Part shown: positions 24,221 to 34,916 of the stretch, piece after piece | Layout of the letters: the number at the start of each line of letters is the position of its first letter | How positions within the stretch are numbered: the first letter of the stretch is position 1 | Source of the DNA: Bacteroidaceae bacterium | Lineage (GTDB): Bacteria > Bacteroidota > Bacteroidia > Bacteroidales > Bacteroidaceae | Reading direction: 5' to 3' | Assembly: GCA_017556585.1 (NCBI GenBank) | Contig: JAFYMP010000024.1 | Location: forward strand, 1-36,161 | Length of the DNA stretch: 36,161 nt | Notes under the pieces: model-generated | Databases searched by the model: none | Told to the model about the DNA's origin: nothing | Seen by the model: the letters and a program-made list of their open reading frames with translations, nothing else | Translations under genes and position numbers: made by a program

Positions 24221-25330
24221 ATGGGAAAATTCAGATTTAAAATACTGAACAAATTAGATTGGTACATAATAAAGAAGTTTCTTGGAACCTACTTCTTCTC
24301 TATAGCACTGATAATTGCCATATCGGTAGTGTTCGACTACAACGAACATATAGATAAATTAAAGGAAGCACCGTTCCATGCGGTTATCTTTGATTACTAT
24401 CTTAACTTTATTCCATACTTTGCAAATCTGTTCAGCCCGTTATTTGTATTTGTAGCAGTTATCTTCTTTACTTCAAAACTAGCCGATAATTCAGAGATTA
24501 TCGCAATGTTCTCTACCGGACTCAGTTTTAAAAGAATGATGGTGCCCTATCTGATATCTGCGGCATTTATCGCCCTGCTTACATTGGGATTGGGATCTTA
24601 TGTTATACCAAAGGGAAATGTCACGCTGAATGAGTTCAAAAACGTCTATATGAACAAGAAGAAGAGTTCATCTACATCTGCAAGAAACATACAATTGGAA
24701 GTAGATGAAGGCGTGATAGCATATATGGAACGTTTTGAGACATACAACCAGATGGGTTATCGTTTTACATTAGATAAGTTTGTCAATAAGAAATTGGTGT
24801 CACACATGACTGCTCGCAGCATAGAATACGACACCCTGTCAACCGACAAACATCATTGGATAGCTAAAAACTATATGATAAGAGACCTTTCCGGCGATGT
24901 AGAGGTAATTCGTCAAGGTTCTGAACTTGACACAATAATACCTATGGAGCCAAATGACTTTCTTATTACACAAGGTCAGCAAGAGACTATGACTTCTCCT
25001 GAACTCAAAGAGTACATCAAGAGACAAAAACAGAGAGGTTTTGGAAATATCCAGGTATTTGAAATAGAGTATCACAAACGCTATGCAATGGCATTTGCAT
25101 CGTTTATTCTGACTATTATTGGCGTATCGCTGTCAAGCAGAAAAGTAAAGGGCGGTATGGGTTTATATCTGGGAATAGGTTTAGGTCTAAGTTTTGGCTA
25201 CATTCTTTTCCAGTCTATATCATCAACCTTTGCTGTAGCAGGAACAATGTCGGCATTCTGGGCTGAATGGCTACCAAACATAGTATATTTGTTCATAGCC
25301 ATCTTCCTATACTACAAAGCGCCCAAATAG
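24221..25330 (+). CDS. LptF/LptG (YjgP/YjgQ) family lipopolysaccharide export permease
   Basis: A 369-residue inner-membrane protein. Three hydrophobic segments near the N-terminus (about 20-40, 55-88 and 106-130) are followed by a periplasmic beta-rich domain (about 140-275). Three more segments complete it (about 287-306, 313-335 and 345-366). That 3+3 layout with a jellyroll insert is the LptF/LptG pattern. With LptB it would extract LPS from the inner membrane and pass it to LptC and LptA. F and G cannot be told apart with confidence; the position after tgt is common for this permease in Bacteroidetes. It starts 19 bp after tgt. Confidence 0.9.
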   Translation: MGKFRFKILNKLDWYIIKKFLGTYFFSIALIIAISVVFDYNEHIDKLKEAPFHAVIFDYYLNFIPYFANLFSPLFVFVAVIFFTSKLADNSEIIAMFSTGLSFKRMMVPYLISAAFIALLTLGLGSYVIPKGNVTLNEFKNVYMNKKKSSSTSARNIQLEVDEGVIAYMERFETYNQMGYRFTLDKFVNKKLVSHMTARSIEYDTLSTDKHHWIAKNYMIRDLSGDVEVIRQGSELDTIIPMEPNDFLITQGQQETMTSPELKEYIKRQKQRGFGNIQVFEIEYHKRYAMAFASFILTIIGVSLSSRKVKGGMGLYLGIGLGLSFGYILFQSISSTFAVAGTMSAFWAEWLPNIVYLFIAIFLYYKAPK

Positions 25331-25342
25331 ACATTTGGACGC
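25319..25342. terminator. Possible shared terminator of lptF/G and panB
   Basis: GCGCCCAAAT (25319-25328) pairs with ATTTGGACGC (25333-25342) with one mismatch and a 4-nt loop, covering the permease stop codon. There is no strong U-tract. Confidence 0.35.
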
Positions 25343-25378
25343 TCTGCTATATGGATATAAAAGTGCAATGCTATACGT

Positions 25379-26200
25379 TTAGTATTGCTCTTTTTCGTTA
25401 GGGAAATCCCTACTCTTTACATCTTCTACATAATTACCAACAGCCTGTGTTATAATGGTATAGAGATCTGCATAACGACGCAGGAAACGAGGACTGAAAT
25501 CATTGTTCATACCAAGCATATCGGCCACAACAAGTACCTGACCATCTACACCGCCACCTGCACCAATACCTATAACAGGTATAGTGAGTTCAGATGCAAC
25601 TCTCTCTGCCAAAGCTGCAGGAATCTTTTCCAATACAATAGCAAAACAACCTGCCTCTTCCAAAAGATGTGCATCGGCAATCAGTTTCTCCGCTTCTGCT
25701 TCCTCTTTAGCGCGTACAGCGTATGTACCAAACTTATTTATAGACTGTGGTGTAAGTCCTAAATGTCCCATAACAGGAATACCGGCATCCAATATTCTAC
25801 GTACAGAAGGCAGAATCTCTGAGCCACCCTCTAATTTAAGTGCATCAGCGTGAGATATCTTCATTATCTTGATAGCATTGGTAACTGCTTCCACATCACT
25901 AATCTGATATGTACCAAACGGCATATCAGCCACAACCAATGCTCTTGAGACTGCACGTACTACCGATTTAGCATGATAAATCATCTGATCGAGTGTGATT
26001 GGCAAAGTGGTCATATTACCTGCCATAACATTCGAAGCAGAATCGCCTACCAAAATTATATCAATACCTGCCGCATCAACTATCTTAGCCATAGTATAAT
26101 CGTAGGCAGTCAGCATAGCTATTTTTTCACTACGCTGTTTCATCTCTTTCAACCTTTGGGTTGTTACTTTTCTTTTGTCATCCGAGGAAATATATCCCAT
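25379..26200 (-). CDS. panB: Ketopantoate hydroxymethyltransferase
   Basis: A 273-residue enzyme making ketopantoate from alpha-ketoisovalerate and methylene-THF, the first committed step of pantothenate and CoA synthesis. Motifs are [24 protein letters not shown] (metal and substrate site), [24 protein letters not shown] with the catalytic glutamate, and [14 protein letters not shown]. The start is taken at 26200 ([17 protein letters not shown]), giving the usual family length. A 52-residue longer frame would cross the promoter and is rejected. It is a single gene, divergent from the helicase-nuclease operon. Confidence 0.95.
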   Translation of the reverse strand: MGYISSDDKRKVTTQRLKEMKQRSEKIAMLTAYDYTMAKIVDAAGIDIILVGDSASNVMAGNMTTLPITLDQMIYHAKSVVRAVSRALVVADMPFGTYQISDVEAVTNAIKIMKISHADALKLEGGSEILPSVRRILDAGIPVMGHLGLTPQSINKFGTYAVRAKEEAEAEKLIADAHLLEEAGCFAIVLEKIPAALAERVASELTIPVIGIGAGGGVDGQVLVVADMLGMNNDFSPRFLRRYADLYTIITQAVGNYVEDVKSRDFPNEKEQY

Positions 26201-26231
26201 AATTAATAAACTTAAAGTTTTTTTAGATAGG

Positions 26232-26264
26232 CAAAGGTAATAATAAAAACAATCACTATTTTTG
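26232..26264. promoter_or_regulatory. Divergent promoters of panB and the addA-like gene
   Basis: The minus strand reads TACCTTTG (26232-26239) for panB; the plus strand reads TATTTTTG (26257-26264), 18 bp before the helicase gene. Both are exact TAnnTTTG matches in an 82-bp gap. Clear -33 elements are not evident. Confidence 0.6.
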
Positions 26265-26282
26265 TAAGATAGCAAAAATATA

Positions 26283-29200
26283 ATGTCTATGGCAAGACAG
26301 GAACAATCATTACTTACTTTATACAAGGCATCGGCAGGTTCAGGAAAGACCTTCACATTGGCGGTACGTTACATTGCAATGGTGGTTAGAGAACCTTCCG
26401 ACTATCGTCATATATTGGCTGTAACCTTTACAAACAAGGCTACTGCAGAGATGAAACAGCGTATTCTATCCCAACTATACGGCATTGGACACGGGTTGGA
26501 AGAATCAGCATCATATTTAGAAAAAGTAAAAGAGTTCCTGCCCGACAAATTTACCGAGAGTACAATTAAAGAGAATGCTCTAAAAGCGCTGAATCTCATA
26601 CTGAATGATTACAGCCATTTCCGTATAGAGACCATAGATAGTTTCTTCCAGAGGGTTTTACGTGGTTTGGCCCGTGAACTGCAACTTGGTTCCGGCATGA
26701 CATTGGAATTGGATACAGATTCTGTTATTTCTGATGCTGTAGATACATTTCTGGCAGAGCTAAAGCCGGGCACAAGAGAAAACAACGATGTTGTACAGTA
26801 CGTAATAGAGAACATAGAAAACGATTCCAATTGGCATATTGACAGCAAGATAAAAGCATTCAGCAACCAACTGTTTCAGGAATCTTTCCTTGAAAAAGGC
26901 GACGATTTAAGAACATATCTGCAACAGCCCGACAGCATAGCTAATTATCGCAAAGAGCTGAACAAGTGCAAAGAACAGATAGAAACATTGGCTAAAAAGC
27001 ACTGTGACTGCGGCAAACAGATACTGAAATTAATTGATGAAAATCCCGATTACGGTAGTTACGTATCAAACTATCCGGCAAAGTTATTTGCCCAGATTGA
27101 GGCAGGATTAGTATTAGAAAAAGGAATAAGCACAACATTCAATTCCTGTATAGAAAAAGGTGCAGAAGGCATCCTGAAAAAAGCAGGATTAACCAAAGTT
27201 GGAAATGCCTACACTCTGTCGGACATCATTGTAGATTTATTACAACAAGCAAAAGATAGTTATACAGAATACATCTACATCAACAACTCATATTCTGCAG
27301 CCAAACGATACTTGAACGAACTGAGTCTGTTGTTGGCTATACGCAAAGAGATAACCGTCCAGAACAGTGAACAAGATCGCTTTGTACTTGCAGACACCAC
27401 TCACCTGCTAAGCCAGCTTGAAGAGGGTGACACATCTTTTGTATTTGAAAATACCGGAAGTTTTACAAAACATATAATGATAGACGAATTCCAGGACACA
27501 TCGCGTCTGCAATGGAAGAACCTTCGTCTATTGCTCATTGAGTGTTTATCGCAAAACAAAGAGTGTTTGGTGGTAGGCGATGTCAAACAATCCATCTATC
27601 GTTGGAGAAATGGCGATTGGAACATCCTGAATACGGGTATAGAGCAAGAAATGTCTATATATAATCCCAAGACCATTACTCTAAACACCAATTTCAGAAG
27701 CCACAGCAGAGTTATAGAGTTCAACAATATGTTTTTTCCTATAGCGCAATCGTACTTATCTGAAGTATATAAAGGAACATTCACTACAGAACATCCCAGT
27801 ATATCCGGTGCATATTCCGATGTATGCCAACAAAGCAACAAGAAAGGTTGTAGTGGCTACATCTGTTTGGAACTTCATAACAATAAGAATTTGGACGACG
27901 AAACTGCACTTATGCCTGGTATAATTGCAGGACATTTAGACAGGCTTACCGAGGCAGGAGTTAATCAAGGCGATATAACTATCCTGACACGAAGGAACAA
28001 AGATATTGCACAAATTTGCAGTTGGTTTGCAGAAAACAGGCCTGAATACAGAATGGTATCCGATGAAGCTTTCTATATGGAGACATCGCCTGCATTGAGA
28101 ATCATCATCAGTGCAATGCGTTACATCAGCAATCCTACAGATAACATATCGCTTGCAGCTCTTGCCATTGAATGGAACCGCTATGTAAAAAAGAGAACCA
28201 TTTCGTTTGAAGATATATTACAGGAGAGCATAATAAGTAATATACCATCGGCATTTCTGGAATGGGTGGAAAAATCCACTCACTTGCCACTGTACGAAAT
28301 GGCAGAAAATCTATACAGCATATTGGAAATTGGCAACATTGAGAATCAAGATGCTTACCTCTTCTCTTTCTTTGACAGATTACGTCTGTTTACGCAGAAA
28401 AAAAGCAACACGTTGTCTATGTTCATTGAAGAATGGGCTAACACTCTACACAAGAAGCCTATAGCTATGGGCCATACAGACAGCATAAGACTGATGACCA
28501 TACATAAATCAAAAGGTTTGGAATTTCATAGCGTTATACTGCCCTATTGTAATTGGCAGATAGAGAGCAACAGCAAATTATGGGTAGAACCGGAGAATGA
28601 ACCATTCAATAAATTACCATTGCTCCCTATAGAGTGTACATCATCACTCAAAGAATCTGTTTTTTCCAACGACTACAAAGAAGAGTATAGCGATACGTTA
28701 GTAGATAATTTGAATCTGCTCTACGTAGCCTTTACCAGAGCGGAAGCCAATTTAATAGTATTAGGACAAACCAAAGGCAAGAGAAACGGCTTTAACACTT
28801 ACGACATTCTCACCTATTTTGCAGAAGGTCAAACAGAAACAGAAAAGAACGAACATATTACATCGTACACTTGCGGTGAAATAGTCTCAAGCAATAAAAC
28901 GGAGAAGAAAAGGGAATCACAAAACCCACTAACAGCTGACAAAGAACTTCAAGCAATAAATATGTGCCACTATCCGCTCAGTACCAGATTCAAACAATCT
29001 ACAGAATCTATGAGATACATGGCAGATATTACACAAGAAAACAGCAAAACCGAAACATATATAGAACGAGGCAAATTATTGCATAGACTCTTCTCTACTA
29101 TCAATACAGTAAAAGACATAGACAGAGAGACTGACCGTATGCTTGCCGAAGGACTTATAGAGAGCAGGAAAAGTGCAGATTCAATCAAACAGTTTATACA

Positions 29201-29489
29201 TAAAGCTATAGAAAAGCAGGAAGTAAAAGGTTGGTTTGATGGCAATTACAAACTTCTAAATGAAACATCTATCCTATTCAGAGAGAATGGAACTACACAA
29301 AAACGTATTCCTGATAGAGTTATGATAAACAGTAGTAAAGCCACTGTGGTAGATTTTAAGTTTGGCAAAGAACATGAATCTTATCTGCATCAGGTAGAGG
29401 AATACATATCACTACTGAAAAAGATGGGATTCACAGATGTAGAGGGATATATTTGGTATGTTTATAACAACAAAACAATTAAATGCTGA
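26283..29489 (+). CDS. addA: AddA/RecB-like helicase-nuclease
   Basis: A 1068-residue UvrD-type superfamily 1 helicase with a C-terminal nuclease, acting in double-strand break processing with the next gene's product. Helicase motifs run in order: Walker A ASAGSGKT (16-23), [11 protein letters not shown], the DEFQDTS box, [25 protein letters not shown] and LYVAFTRA. The C-terminal PD-(D/E)XK nuclease shows [14 protein letters not shown] and VVDFKFG followed by [10 protein letters not shown]. The order and the neighbour suggest AddAB rather than RecBCD. A second ATG 6 bp downstream is also possible. The stop overlaps the start of the next gene. Confidence 0.9.
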   Translation: MSMARQEQSLLTLYKASAGSGKTFTLAVRYIAMVVREPSDYRHILAVTFTNKATAEMKQRILSQLYGIGHGLEESASYLEKVKEFLPDKFTESTIKENALKALNLILNDYSHFRIETIDSFFQRVLRGLARELQLGSGMTLELDTDSVISDAVDTFLAELKPGTRENNDVVQYVIENIENDSNWHIDSKIKAFSNQLFQESFLEKGDDLRTYLQQPDSIANYRKELNKCKEQIETLAKKHCDCGKQILKLIDENPDYGSYVSNYPAKLFAQIEAGLVLEKGISTTFNSCIEKGAEGILKKAGLTKVGNAYTLSDIIVDLLQQAKDSYTEYIYINNSYSAAKRYLNELSLLLAIRKEITVQNSEQDRFVLADTTHLLSQLEEGDTSFVFENTGSFTKHIMIDEFQDTSRLQWKNLRLLLIECLSQNKECLVVGDVKQSIYRWRNGDWNILNTGIEQEMSIYNPKTITLNTNFRSHSRVIEFNNMFFPIAQSYLSEVYKGTFTTEHPSISGAYSDVCQQSNKKGCSGYICLELHNNKNLDDETALMPGIIAGHLDRLTEAGVNQGDITILTRRNKDIAQICSWFAENRPEYRMVSDEAFYMETSPALRIIISAMRYISNPTDNISLAALAIEWNRYVKKRTISFEDILQESIISNIPSAFLEWVEKSTHLPLYEMAENLYSILEIGNIENQDAYLFSFFDRLRLFTQKKSNTLSMFIEEWANTLHKKPIAMGHTDSIRLMTIHKSKGLEFHSVILPYCNWQIESNSKLWVEPENEPFNKLPLLPIECTSSLKESVFSNDYKEEYSDTLVDNLNLLYVAFTRAEANLIVLGQTKGKRNGFNTYDILTYFAEGQTETEKNEHITSYTCGEIVSSNKTEKKRESQNPLTADKELQAINMCHYPLSTRFKQSTESMRYMADITQENSKTETYIERGKLLHRLFSTINTVKDIDRETDRMLAEGLIESRKSADSIKQFIHKAIEKQEVKGWFDGNYKLLNETSILFRENGTTQKRIPDRVMINSSKATVVDFKFGKEHESYLHQVEEYISLLKKMGFTDVEGYIWYVYNNKTIKC

Positions 29490-32377
29490 CTATGGAACAG
29501 TTTCTTAAAATAACAGCTCAAAATCTTTATGACAACTACTGTTCCTCAGTAACAGGATTATCAGGAGTCACAGTGGTATTTCCAAACAGACGTGCCCGAC
29601 TGTTCTTTGACGATTATCTGGCACAATGTTCTGCAGAGCCATTTTGGTCGCCAAACTATTTAACTATTGAAGAGTTATTTCAATCACAGACAGAAGTAGA
29701 GCAAGCAGACCCCATAGAGTTGGTATGCAAACTGTACACCACCTACAAAGAGGTAACAAACAGCAGCGAAACATTAGATTCATTTTGGTCTTGGGGCGAA
29801 ATAATGGTCTCCGATTTTGACGATATAGACAAGAATCTTGCAAATACCCAACAACTGTTTGCAGTTCTAAAAGAGCAGAATATTATATCAAAGGATCTAT
29901 CTTTCTTATCAGCAGAACAACAAGAAGCCCTTAAATATTTCTTCGATGAAATGGGCAATAAGAGAGAGACAAACCTAAAAGAAAAGTTCTATGGCATTTG
30001 GGGTTCACTGGAGGCTATATACACAAAATTCCGCACTTCGTTACAAGCAGAGAACAAAGCATATAGCGGAATGTTACAACGCGCTGTAATAGAGAGATTG
30101 GATATATCGCAATTCAAATCAGATAAATATGCCATTATTGGTTTCAACAGTTTAACAAAAGCAGAAGAAGAACTATTCAAGTTTTTGCAGGCAAACGGCA
30201 AGGCCATCTTCTATTGGGATTATGATAAATCATACGTAAGTAATCCGGCACACGAGGCCGGAATGTTTATGCGCCACAACCTTAAACTGTTCCCTAACAC
30301 ACATACAGACAGCGACCTGTTCAACAACATGGAAAAGCCTAAAGAGATAAACATAATAGAGGCAACCACAAACAATGAACAGGCGCGCTATATACCTGAC
30401 TGGATAGAGAAATTAGATAACAGAACAGATAAAGAGTGCGCAATAGTGCTTTGTGACGAAACATTACTACAGCCCACACTACACTCTATTCCGGATAGTA
30501 TGGTAAACGCCATAAACGTAACTATGGGTTATGCAATGACAGAAACCACACTCTTCAACTTGATAAGTCTGTTGCTGGATATGCAGAGAACCCTGCTGCA
30601 CAATCAGGAAAAATGCAGTATAGAAGAGTGTACACACATATTAAGCAATCCGTTTGTTAAACAGTTATCAATAAACACAGATAAACTGATTTTAGATTTG
30701 ACAAAGTACAAACAGAGATTGGTATCATTAGAAATATTGCATATTGACAATATCCTGAATAGTATATTCCGTAGTACAAACAGCAATTCGGAACTGACAA
30801 AATACCTATTGGATATACTTACACTATTATCGCCTGTTATAGCCAGTCAAGACAATAAAGATCTGTTCAAGCCACTTAACCAGGAGGCATTATACAGAAT
30901 ATACACCACTATAAACAGAATACATTCACTTATAGAGGCAGGATTATTAGAGATAAAACAGGAGACACTTTGCCGTTTATTGAGAAATATAATAGGTCAC
31001 ATAACCATACCATTTCACGGAGAACCTATTATAGGAATGCAGATTATGGGACTTATTGAAACCAGAAATCTGGACTTCAAACATATATTACTAATATCGG
31101 CAAACGAAGGTAGTCTGCCCAAGACTGCATCGGAATCTTCATTTATACCATACAGCGTAAGAAATGCGTTCGGATTAACTACCATGAAGATAAAAAGTGC
31201 CGTTTCATCGTATAATTTTTACCATTTGATGCAACGTGCAGAGAGTATTACAATGCTGTATAACAACTGTACAAGTGATTCCGGAACAGGTAATGGAGAA
31301 ATATCCCGTTATCTGCTACAGCTACTTAGTGAACGCAAAGATATAACAATAAAATCACTGAGTTCAAACAGAGAGAATCATCCCTTGTACGAATATTCTG
31401 TAAACAAAAGCAAACGAATATTGGACATTCTGTTACATAACAGGCACGGAGAAGAGGTTTTAGTCCTTTCACCATCTGCTATCAACCAATATATAGACTG
31501 TCATCTACGTTTCTATCTTCAACGTGTAGCCGGACTTAAAGAGCCCGAAAAACCAAACGGAGAGATAGACAGTGCACTATTTGGAACACTGTTTCACAAA
31601 TGCGCAGAAGAGATATACAACTATCTGGCACTTCAAAACAGTAATAGCACCATTACCAAAGAGAATATAAATCAACTTCTTGAAGATAAAAAGTTGATAG
31701 AGCAGTATGTTACAAAAGCTTTCAACGAACTTATTTTCGATGGACGAAATGTTTCACCTGCAGACTACAACGGAACACAATCCATTAACTACTCTGTAAT
31801 ATGCAAATATCTGGAGAACCTGCTTAAGTTCGACATGAATCACTATGCACCATTCACCTATTTAGGCAGCGAATCGGAAGGATATATACGCATAGTAAAC
31901 ATTCCCCACCCTTTGAAAGAGGGTAAAGAGCTAAAAGTTAAGCTGATAGGTATTATTGACAGAATGGATTCCAAAGATGGCGTCATACGAATAGTAGATT
32001 ATAAAACCGGAAGCAAAAAGAACGAGCCCAAAGATATATCAGAACTATTCACAGCGGGCAAAAAGCGCAATTCACAAGTACTACAGATATTTTATTATGC
32101 ATACACACTATGCTGTAAGCCGGAGTTTACAGGAAAAAAGATAGCGCCTGTACTTTTACATACTCGCCACTCTTCCGGAGCCGACGAAAGTGCGGTTTAT
32201 CTGAACATTAACAATGAAAGCGTGACAGATTTTTCAAATAGCTACAGTGAAAGTTTTGGCAAAGAATTGAGAGATTTATTTAGCGAAATTGTAGATCCAA
32301 ATATTCCGTTCTCTCAGTGCGAAGATGTGGATACCTGTACATATTGTCCGTTCAAATCAACTATCTGCAACAGATAA
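29483..32377 (+). CDS. addB: AddB-like nuclease with iron-sulfur cysteines
   Basis: A 964-residue partner of the AddA-like protein. The N-terminal half looks like an inactivated helicase fold (TVVFPNRRARLFFDDYLA near the usual Walker region, but no GKT). The C-terminal half is a PD-(D/E)XK nuclease with SALFGTLFHKCAEEIY, KLIGIIDRMD and IRIVDYKTGS. A cysteine in INQYIDCHLRFYLQ plus the terminal cluster CEDVDTCTYCPFKSTIC fits the 4Fe-4S staple known from AddB. The start at 29483 overlaps the previous gene by 7 bp; an ATG at 29492, 2 bp after that gene's stop, is an alternative. Confidence 0.87.
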   Translation: MLTMEQFLKITAQNLYDNYCSSVTGLSGVTVVFPNRRARLFFDDYLAQCSAEPFWSPNYLTIEELFQSQTEVEQADPIELVCKLYTTYKEVTNSSETLDSFWSWGEIMVSDFDDIDKNLANTQQLFAVLKEQNIISKDLSFLSAEQQEALKYFFDEMGNKRETNLKEKFYGIWGSLEAIYTKFRTSLQAENKAYSGMLQRAVIERLDISQFKSDKYAIIGFNSLTKAEEELFKFLQANGKAIFYWDYDKSYVSNPAHEAGMFMRHNLKLFPNTHTDSDLFNNMEKPKEINIIEATTNNEQARYIPDWIEKLDNRTDKECAIVLCDETLLQPTLHSIPDSMVNAINVTMGYAMTETTLFNLISLLLDMQRTLLHNQEKCSIEECTHILSNPFVKQLSINTDKLILDLTKYKQRLVSLEILHIDNILNSIFRSTNSNSELTKYLLDILTLLSPVIASQDNKDLFKPLNQEALYRIYTTINRIHSLIEAGLLEIKQETLCRLLRNIIGHITIPFHGEPIIGMQIMGLIETRNLDFKHILLISANEGSLPKTASESSFIPYSVRNAFGLTTMKIKSAVSSYNFYHLMQRAESITMLYNNCTSDSGTGNGEISRYLLQLLSERKDITIKSLSSNRENHPLYEYSVNKSKRILDILLHNRHGEEVLVLSPSAINQYIDCHLRFYLQRVAGLKEPEKPNGEIDSALFGTLFHKCAEEIYNYLALQNSNSTITKENINQLLEDKKLIEQYVTKAFNELIFDGRNVSPADYNGTQSINYSVICKYLENLLKFDMNHYAPFTYLGSESEGYIRIVNIPHPLKEGKELKVKLIGIIDRMDSKDGVIRIVDYKTGSKKNEPKDISELFTAGKKRNSQVLQIFYYAYTLCCKPEFTGKKIAPVLLHTRHSSGADESAVYLNINNESVTDFSNSYSESFGKELRDLFSEIVDPNIPFSQCEDVDTCTYCPFKSTICNR

Positions 32378-32379
32378 TT

Positions 32380-33597
32380 ATGAAGGCAACCACTATAACA
32401 CAACAATTTATAGAGCAGCATCTAAATGACGATGTACGTTCACTGGCACTAAAAAAGTGTCCGTCCGATGTTGATTTACCCTTTGCTTTAGCACAGATAT
32501 CCGGGCATCAATATGCCATCGGCAAAATACCGGAATGGGCATCTGCCAAAGGCATAATCTACCCAAAACATCTATCACTGGAACAGTGTACCAACGAACT
32601 GATAGCACGCTACAAGAAAAAGTACATAAGCAATATTCTTGGAAAAGAAGTTTGGAGTATGGCCGATTTTACCGGTGGAATGGGTATAGATTGCTATTAT
32701 CTGTCATGCAAAGAAGAGCTGACTCTCTATAACGAAATGGACAATATCCTTTGCGAAACAGCCAGACACAATTTTAATCTGTTAGGTCGCAGTGATATAG
32801 AAATAAGCAACTTAACTGCAGAAGAGTATATTGTGAACAATGGTCACAAACATTTTGACTTGATATATTTAGATCCGGCCAGACGTTCTGCGACAGGTAA
32901 AAAACTTGTCTCTATATCGGAATGTATGCCTGATGTCACCAAGTTGCAACACCGACTTACTGCTATGGCAGACATGGTAGCAGTTAAGCTATCTCCCATG
33001 TTAGACATATCTACCGCAATAAGAGAGATAGAACATATAAGCCATATCCTGATAATATCATTAGATGGCGAATGTAAGGAGATGTTATTACTGATAAATG
33101 CCCTTTTCAACGGCAATTCTTTAATAGAATCAATAAACATAAACAGCAATGGCAACTATTCAGAATTGCTCTCCGCCAACATACAAGATGAAAATCTCAC
33201 AAATGTTCAATATGCAGATATAGATGATATTTGTTCTGGCAACTATTTGTACGAACCTTATGCAGCACAGATGAAAAGCGGTCTTTATAACACTATGGCT
33301 ATAAAGTACGGTTGCAAGCCAGTCTCTCCCATATCGCATTTATACATTTCCAGCTCTGCCTGTAATACCTTTCCAGGCAGACAGTTTATTATTACAGAAA
33401 CGTTTCCTTTTAATAAAAGAACGGCCAAAGAACTATTTACAAAGTATAAACAGGCAAATATTGCTGTAAGAAACTTCCCCGTTAGCGTAGATGAACTACG
33501 CAAAAGATTCAAAGTTAGAGATGGTGGCGATATCTACATCTTTGGAACAACCTGTTGTGATATTCACCTGTTGATTGTCTGCAAAAAAGCATACTAA
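32380..33597 (+). CDS. SAM-dependent methyltransferase with THUMP-like C-terminal domain
   Basis: A 405-residue class I methyltransferase-like protein. The SAM site is MADFTGGMGIDCYYLS (about 91-106). The acidic ENE-like contact is YNEMDN, and the catalytic-region motif is LIYLDPARRSATGKK. The C-terminal portion (about 290-405) resembles the THUMP-like domain seen in these Bacteroidetes proteins, suggesting an RNA substrate; that is inference. The start at 32380 is 2 bp after the AddB-like stop, so it is translated from the same mRNA. A longer frame from 32317 inside the nuclease gene is rejected. The functional link to DNA repair, if any, is unknown. Confidence 0.82.
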   Translation: MKATTITQQFIEQHLNDDVRSLALKKCPSDVDLPFALAQISGHQYAIGKIPEWASAKGIIYPKHLSLEQCTNELIARYKKKYISNILGKEVWSMADFTGGMGIDCYYLSCKEELTLYNEMDNILCETARHNFNLLGRSDIEISNLTAEEYIVNNGHKHFDLIYLDPARRSATGKKLVSISECMPDVTKLQHRLTAMADMVAVKLSPMLDISTAIREIEHISHILIISLDGECKEMLLLINALFNGNSLIESININSNGNYSELLSANIQDENLTNVQYADIDDICSGNYLYEPYAAQMKSGLYNTMAIKYGCKPVSPISHLYISSSACNTFPGRQFIITETFPFNKRTAKELFTKYKQANIAVRNFPVSVDELRKRFKVRDGGDIYIFGTTCCDIHLLIVCKKAY

Positions 33598-33600
33598 ACA

Positions 33601-33629
33601 AAGAGGTCTGCATTTCCTGCAGACCTCTT
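33601..33629. terminator. Bidirectional terminator-like hairpin
   Basis: The 12-bp perfect stem AAGAGGTCTGCA / TGCAGACCTCTT has a 5-nt loop and sits in the 50-bp gap between the convergent methyltransferase and rubrerythrin genes. U-tracts are short. Confidence 0.7.
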
Positions 33630-33647
33630 CTATTAAATAACAACAAA

Positions 33648-34202
33648 TTACTTTTTGAAATAACGATTGTAGAGAGCTTCAAAACCTTTGCCGTGACGAG
33701 CTTCGTCTTTTGCCATTTCGTGAACAGTGTCGTGAATTGCATCCAGGTTCTGTGCTTTAGCATTCAAAGCAATGCGCAGTTTATCTTCGCAAGCACCAGA
33801 TTCTGCATTCATTCTCTTTTCAAGATTGGTTTTGGTATCCCAAACTACTTCACCAAGTAGTTCTGCAAATTTAGCTGCGTGTTCAGCCTCTTCCCATGCG
33901 TAACGTTTGAAAGCTTCTGCTATTTCAGGATAGCCATCTCTATCTGCCTGACGGCTCATTGCCAAATACATTCCAACTTCTGTACATTCGCCATTAAAAT
34001 GCATTGTCAAGTCTTTTATCATTTCTGCATCGCAACCTTTTGCTACACCAAGTTCATGTTCGCAAGCAAACTGTAATGCTGCATTTTCCTGAGGCAATTC
34101 TTTAAACTTAGCCTGTGGAGCCTTACATAGTGGACACTTTTCAGGAGCTGTTTCACCTTCGTGTACATAACCGCAAACTGTGCAAATAAATTTCTTTTTC
34201 AT
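33648..34202 (-). CDS. Reverse rubrerythrin (peroxide reductase)
   Basis: A 184-residue non-haem iron protein that reduces hydrogen peroxide in anaerobes. The rubredoxin domain is at the N-terminus, the reverse of classical rubrerythrin: C7-TVC10-G and C23-PLC26. The four-helix ferritin-like diiron domain follows, with E72 in NGECTE, E105/H108 in [10 protein letters not shown] and E167/H170 in [10 protein letters not shown]. The gene follows the Fur/PerR-type regulator by 36 bp and is probably in its operon. That pairing points to peroxide-responsive control. No membrane or export signal is present. Confidence 0.92.
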   Translation of the reverse strand: MKKKFICTVCGYVHEGETAPEKCPLCKAPQAKFKELPQENAALQFACEHELGVAKGCDAEMIKDLTMHFNGECTEVGMYLAMSRQADRDGYPEIAEAFKRYAWEEAEHAAKFAELLGEVVWDTKTNLEKRMNAESGACEDKLRIALNAKAQNLDAIHDTVHEMAKDEARHGKGFEALYNRYFKK

Positions 34203-34238
34203 AATCGTATAATTTAAATGGTTAATAATATTCTAAAA

Positions 34239-34643
34239 TCATTTTTCTGCGCAACAACTGCAAATTCCCTTAAAGAATTGGTAAACCTCTTTTATGGCAT
34301 GACCATCAATCTCTTCCGGTAGAGTGTTAGCAAAGTCAACAAACTGCAAATCATACACTTTTCCACATTTTGAACACAAGAAATGTGCGTGAGGAGAAAC
34401 ATCGGCATCGTATCTGCTATTCTGCTCATCTATAGTGAGCATCTGTGTAACTCCATTTTCAACGAACAATTTCAATGTGTTGTAAACAGTAGTCTTAGAG
34501 AGCGTTGGTATAGATGGAGCAAGCGCGCTGTAAATTTCATCTACAGTTGGATGAGTTTTATGGGTTGCCAAATAATCCATAACAGCCAGTCGCTGAACAC
34601 TTGGTCTTACACCTGCATCTTCTAAAATCTGTCTTGCATTCAT
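34239..34643 (-). CDS. Fur-family regulator, PerR-like
   Basis: A 134-residue metalloregulator. The N-terminal winged helix contains VRPSVQRLAVMDYLATHKTH and SKTTVYNTLKLF. The C-terminal part has metal-site histidines in SPHAHF (H85, H87) and a structural zinc site C90-SKC93 plus the terminal C128-S-C130-C131. The start at 34643 (MNARQIL) is chosen by family likeness; an ATG at 34655 is possible. The longer frame to 34739 runs through the promoter and is rejected. Peroxide sensing (PerR) rather than iron sensing (Fur) is inferred from the rubrerythrin gene next door. Confidence 0.88.
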   Translation of the reverse strand: MNARQILEDAGVRPSVQRLAVMDYLATHKTHPTVDEIYSALAPSIPTLSKTTVYNTLKLFVENGVTQMLTIDEQNSRYDADVSPHAHFLCSKCGKVYDLQFVDFANTLPEEIDGHAIKEVYQFFKGICSCCAEK

Positions 34644-34674
34644 TTTTGTAATCATTTCAATTTTGTTTCCATTG

Positions 34675-34705
34675 CAAAGATATAACCATTTTTCTAATCT
34701 GCAAA
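34675..34705 (-). promoter_or_regulatory. Promoter of the perR-like / rubrerythrin operon
   Basis: On the minus strand TTTG (34702-34705) and TATCTTTG (34675-34682) are 19 bp apart, a full consensus promoter. RNA would start near 34668, about 25 nt before the ATG at 34643. Confidence 0.8.
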
Positions 34706-34821
34706 CTTTTTCGCAAAAAAAAAACAACTTTTTTTTCAAATTTTCTCGTACACCCTAACGCCACCCTCATCACCTTATATATTAGATATTATGATTTTAT
34801 AGTATATTGACATATAGCAAA

Positions 34822-34866
34822 AGTTCCGCCCTGGTTCGCTGTTCTACGGGAAGCGTGGCGGAAACT
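34822..34866. ncRNA. Structured element of unknown function
   Basis: AGTTCCGCC (34822-34830) pairs with GGCGGAAACT (34857-34866) with a one-base bulge. Inside, CGCT (34837-34840) pairs with AGCG (34852-34855) around an 11-nt loop. The element is GC-rich in an AT-rich 200-bp gap between clpB and the perR-like gene. No U-tract follows, so it is not a plain terminator. A small RNA or processing site is possible; no RNA family is recognised and the strand is undetermined. Confidence 0.3.
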
Positions 34867-34916
34867 GTCACTACAAATGTAATATACAACTTTTAAAGTG
34901 CCAAATCTTTCTTCAT

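Noticed and set aside
26201..26356. N-terminal extension of panB
   Set aside because: It overlaps the divergent promoters and the start of the helicase gene; the family length is met from 26200.
34644..34739. N-terminal extension of the Fur/PerR-like protein
   Set aside because: It runs through a full consensus promoter and is low-complexity at its beginning.
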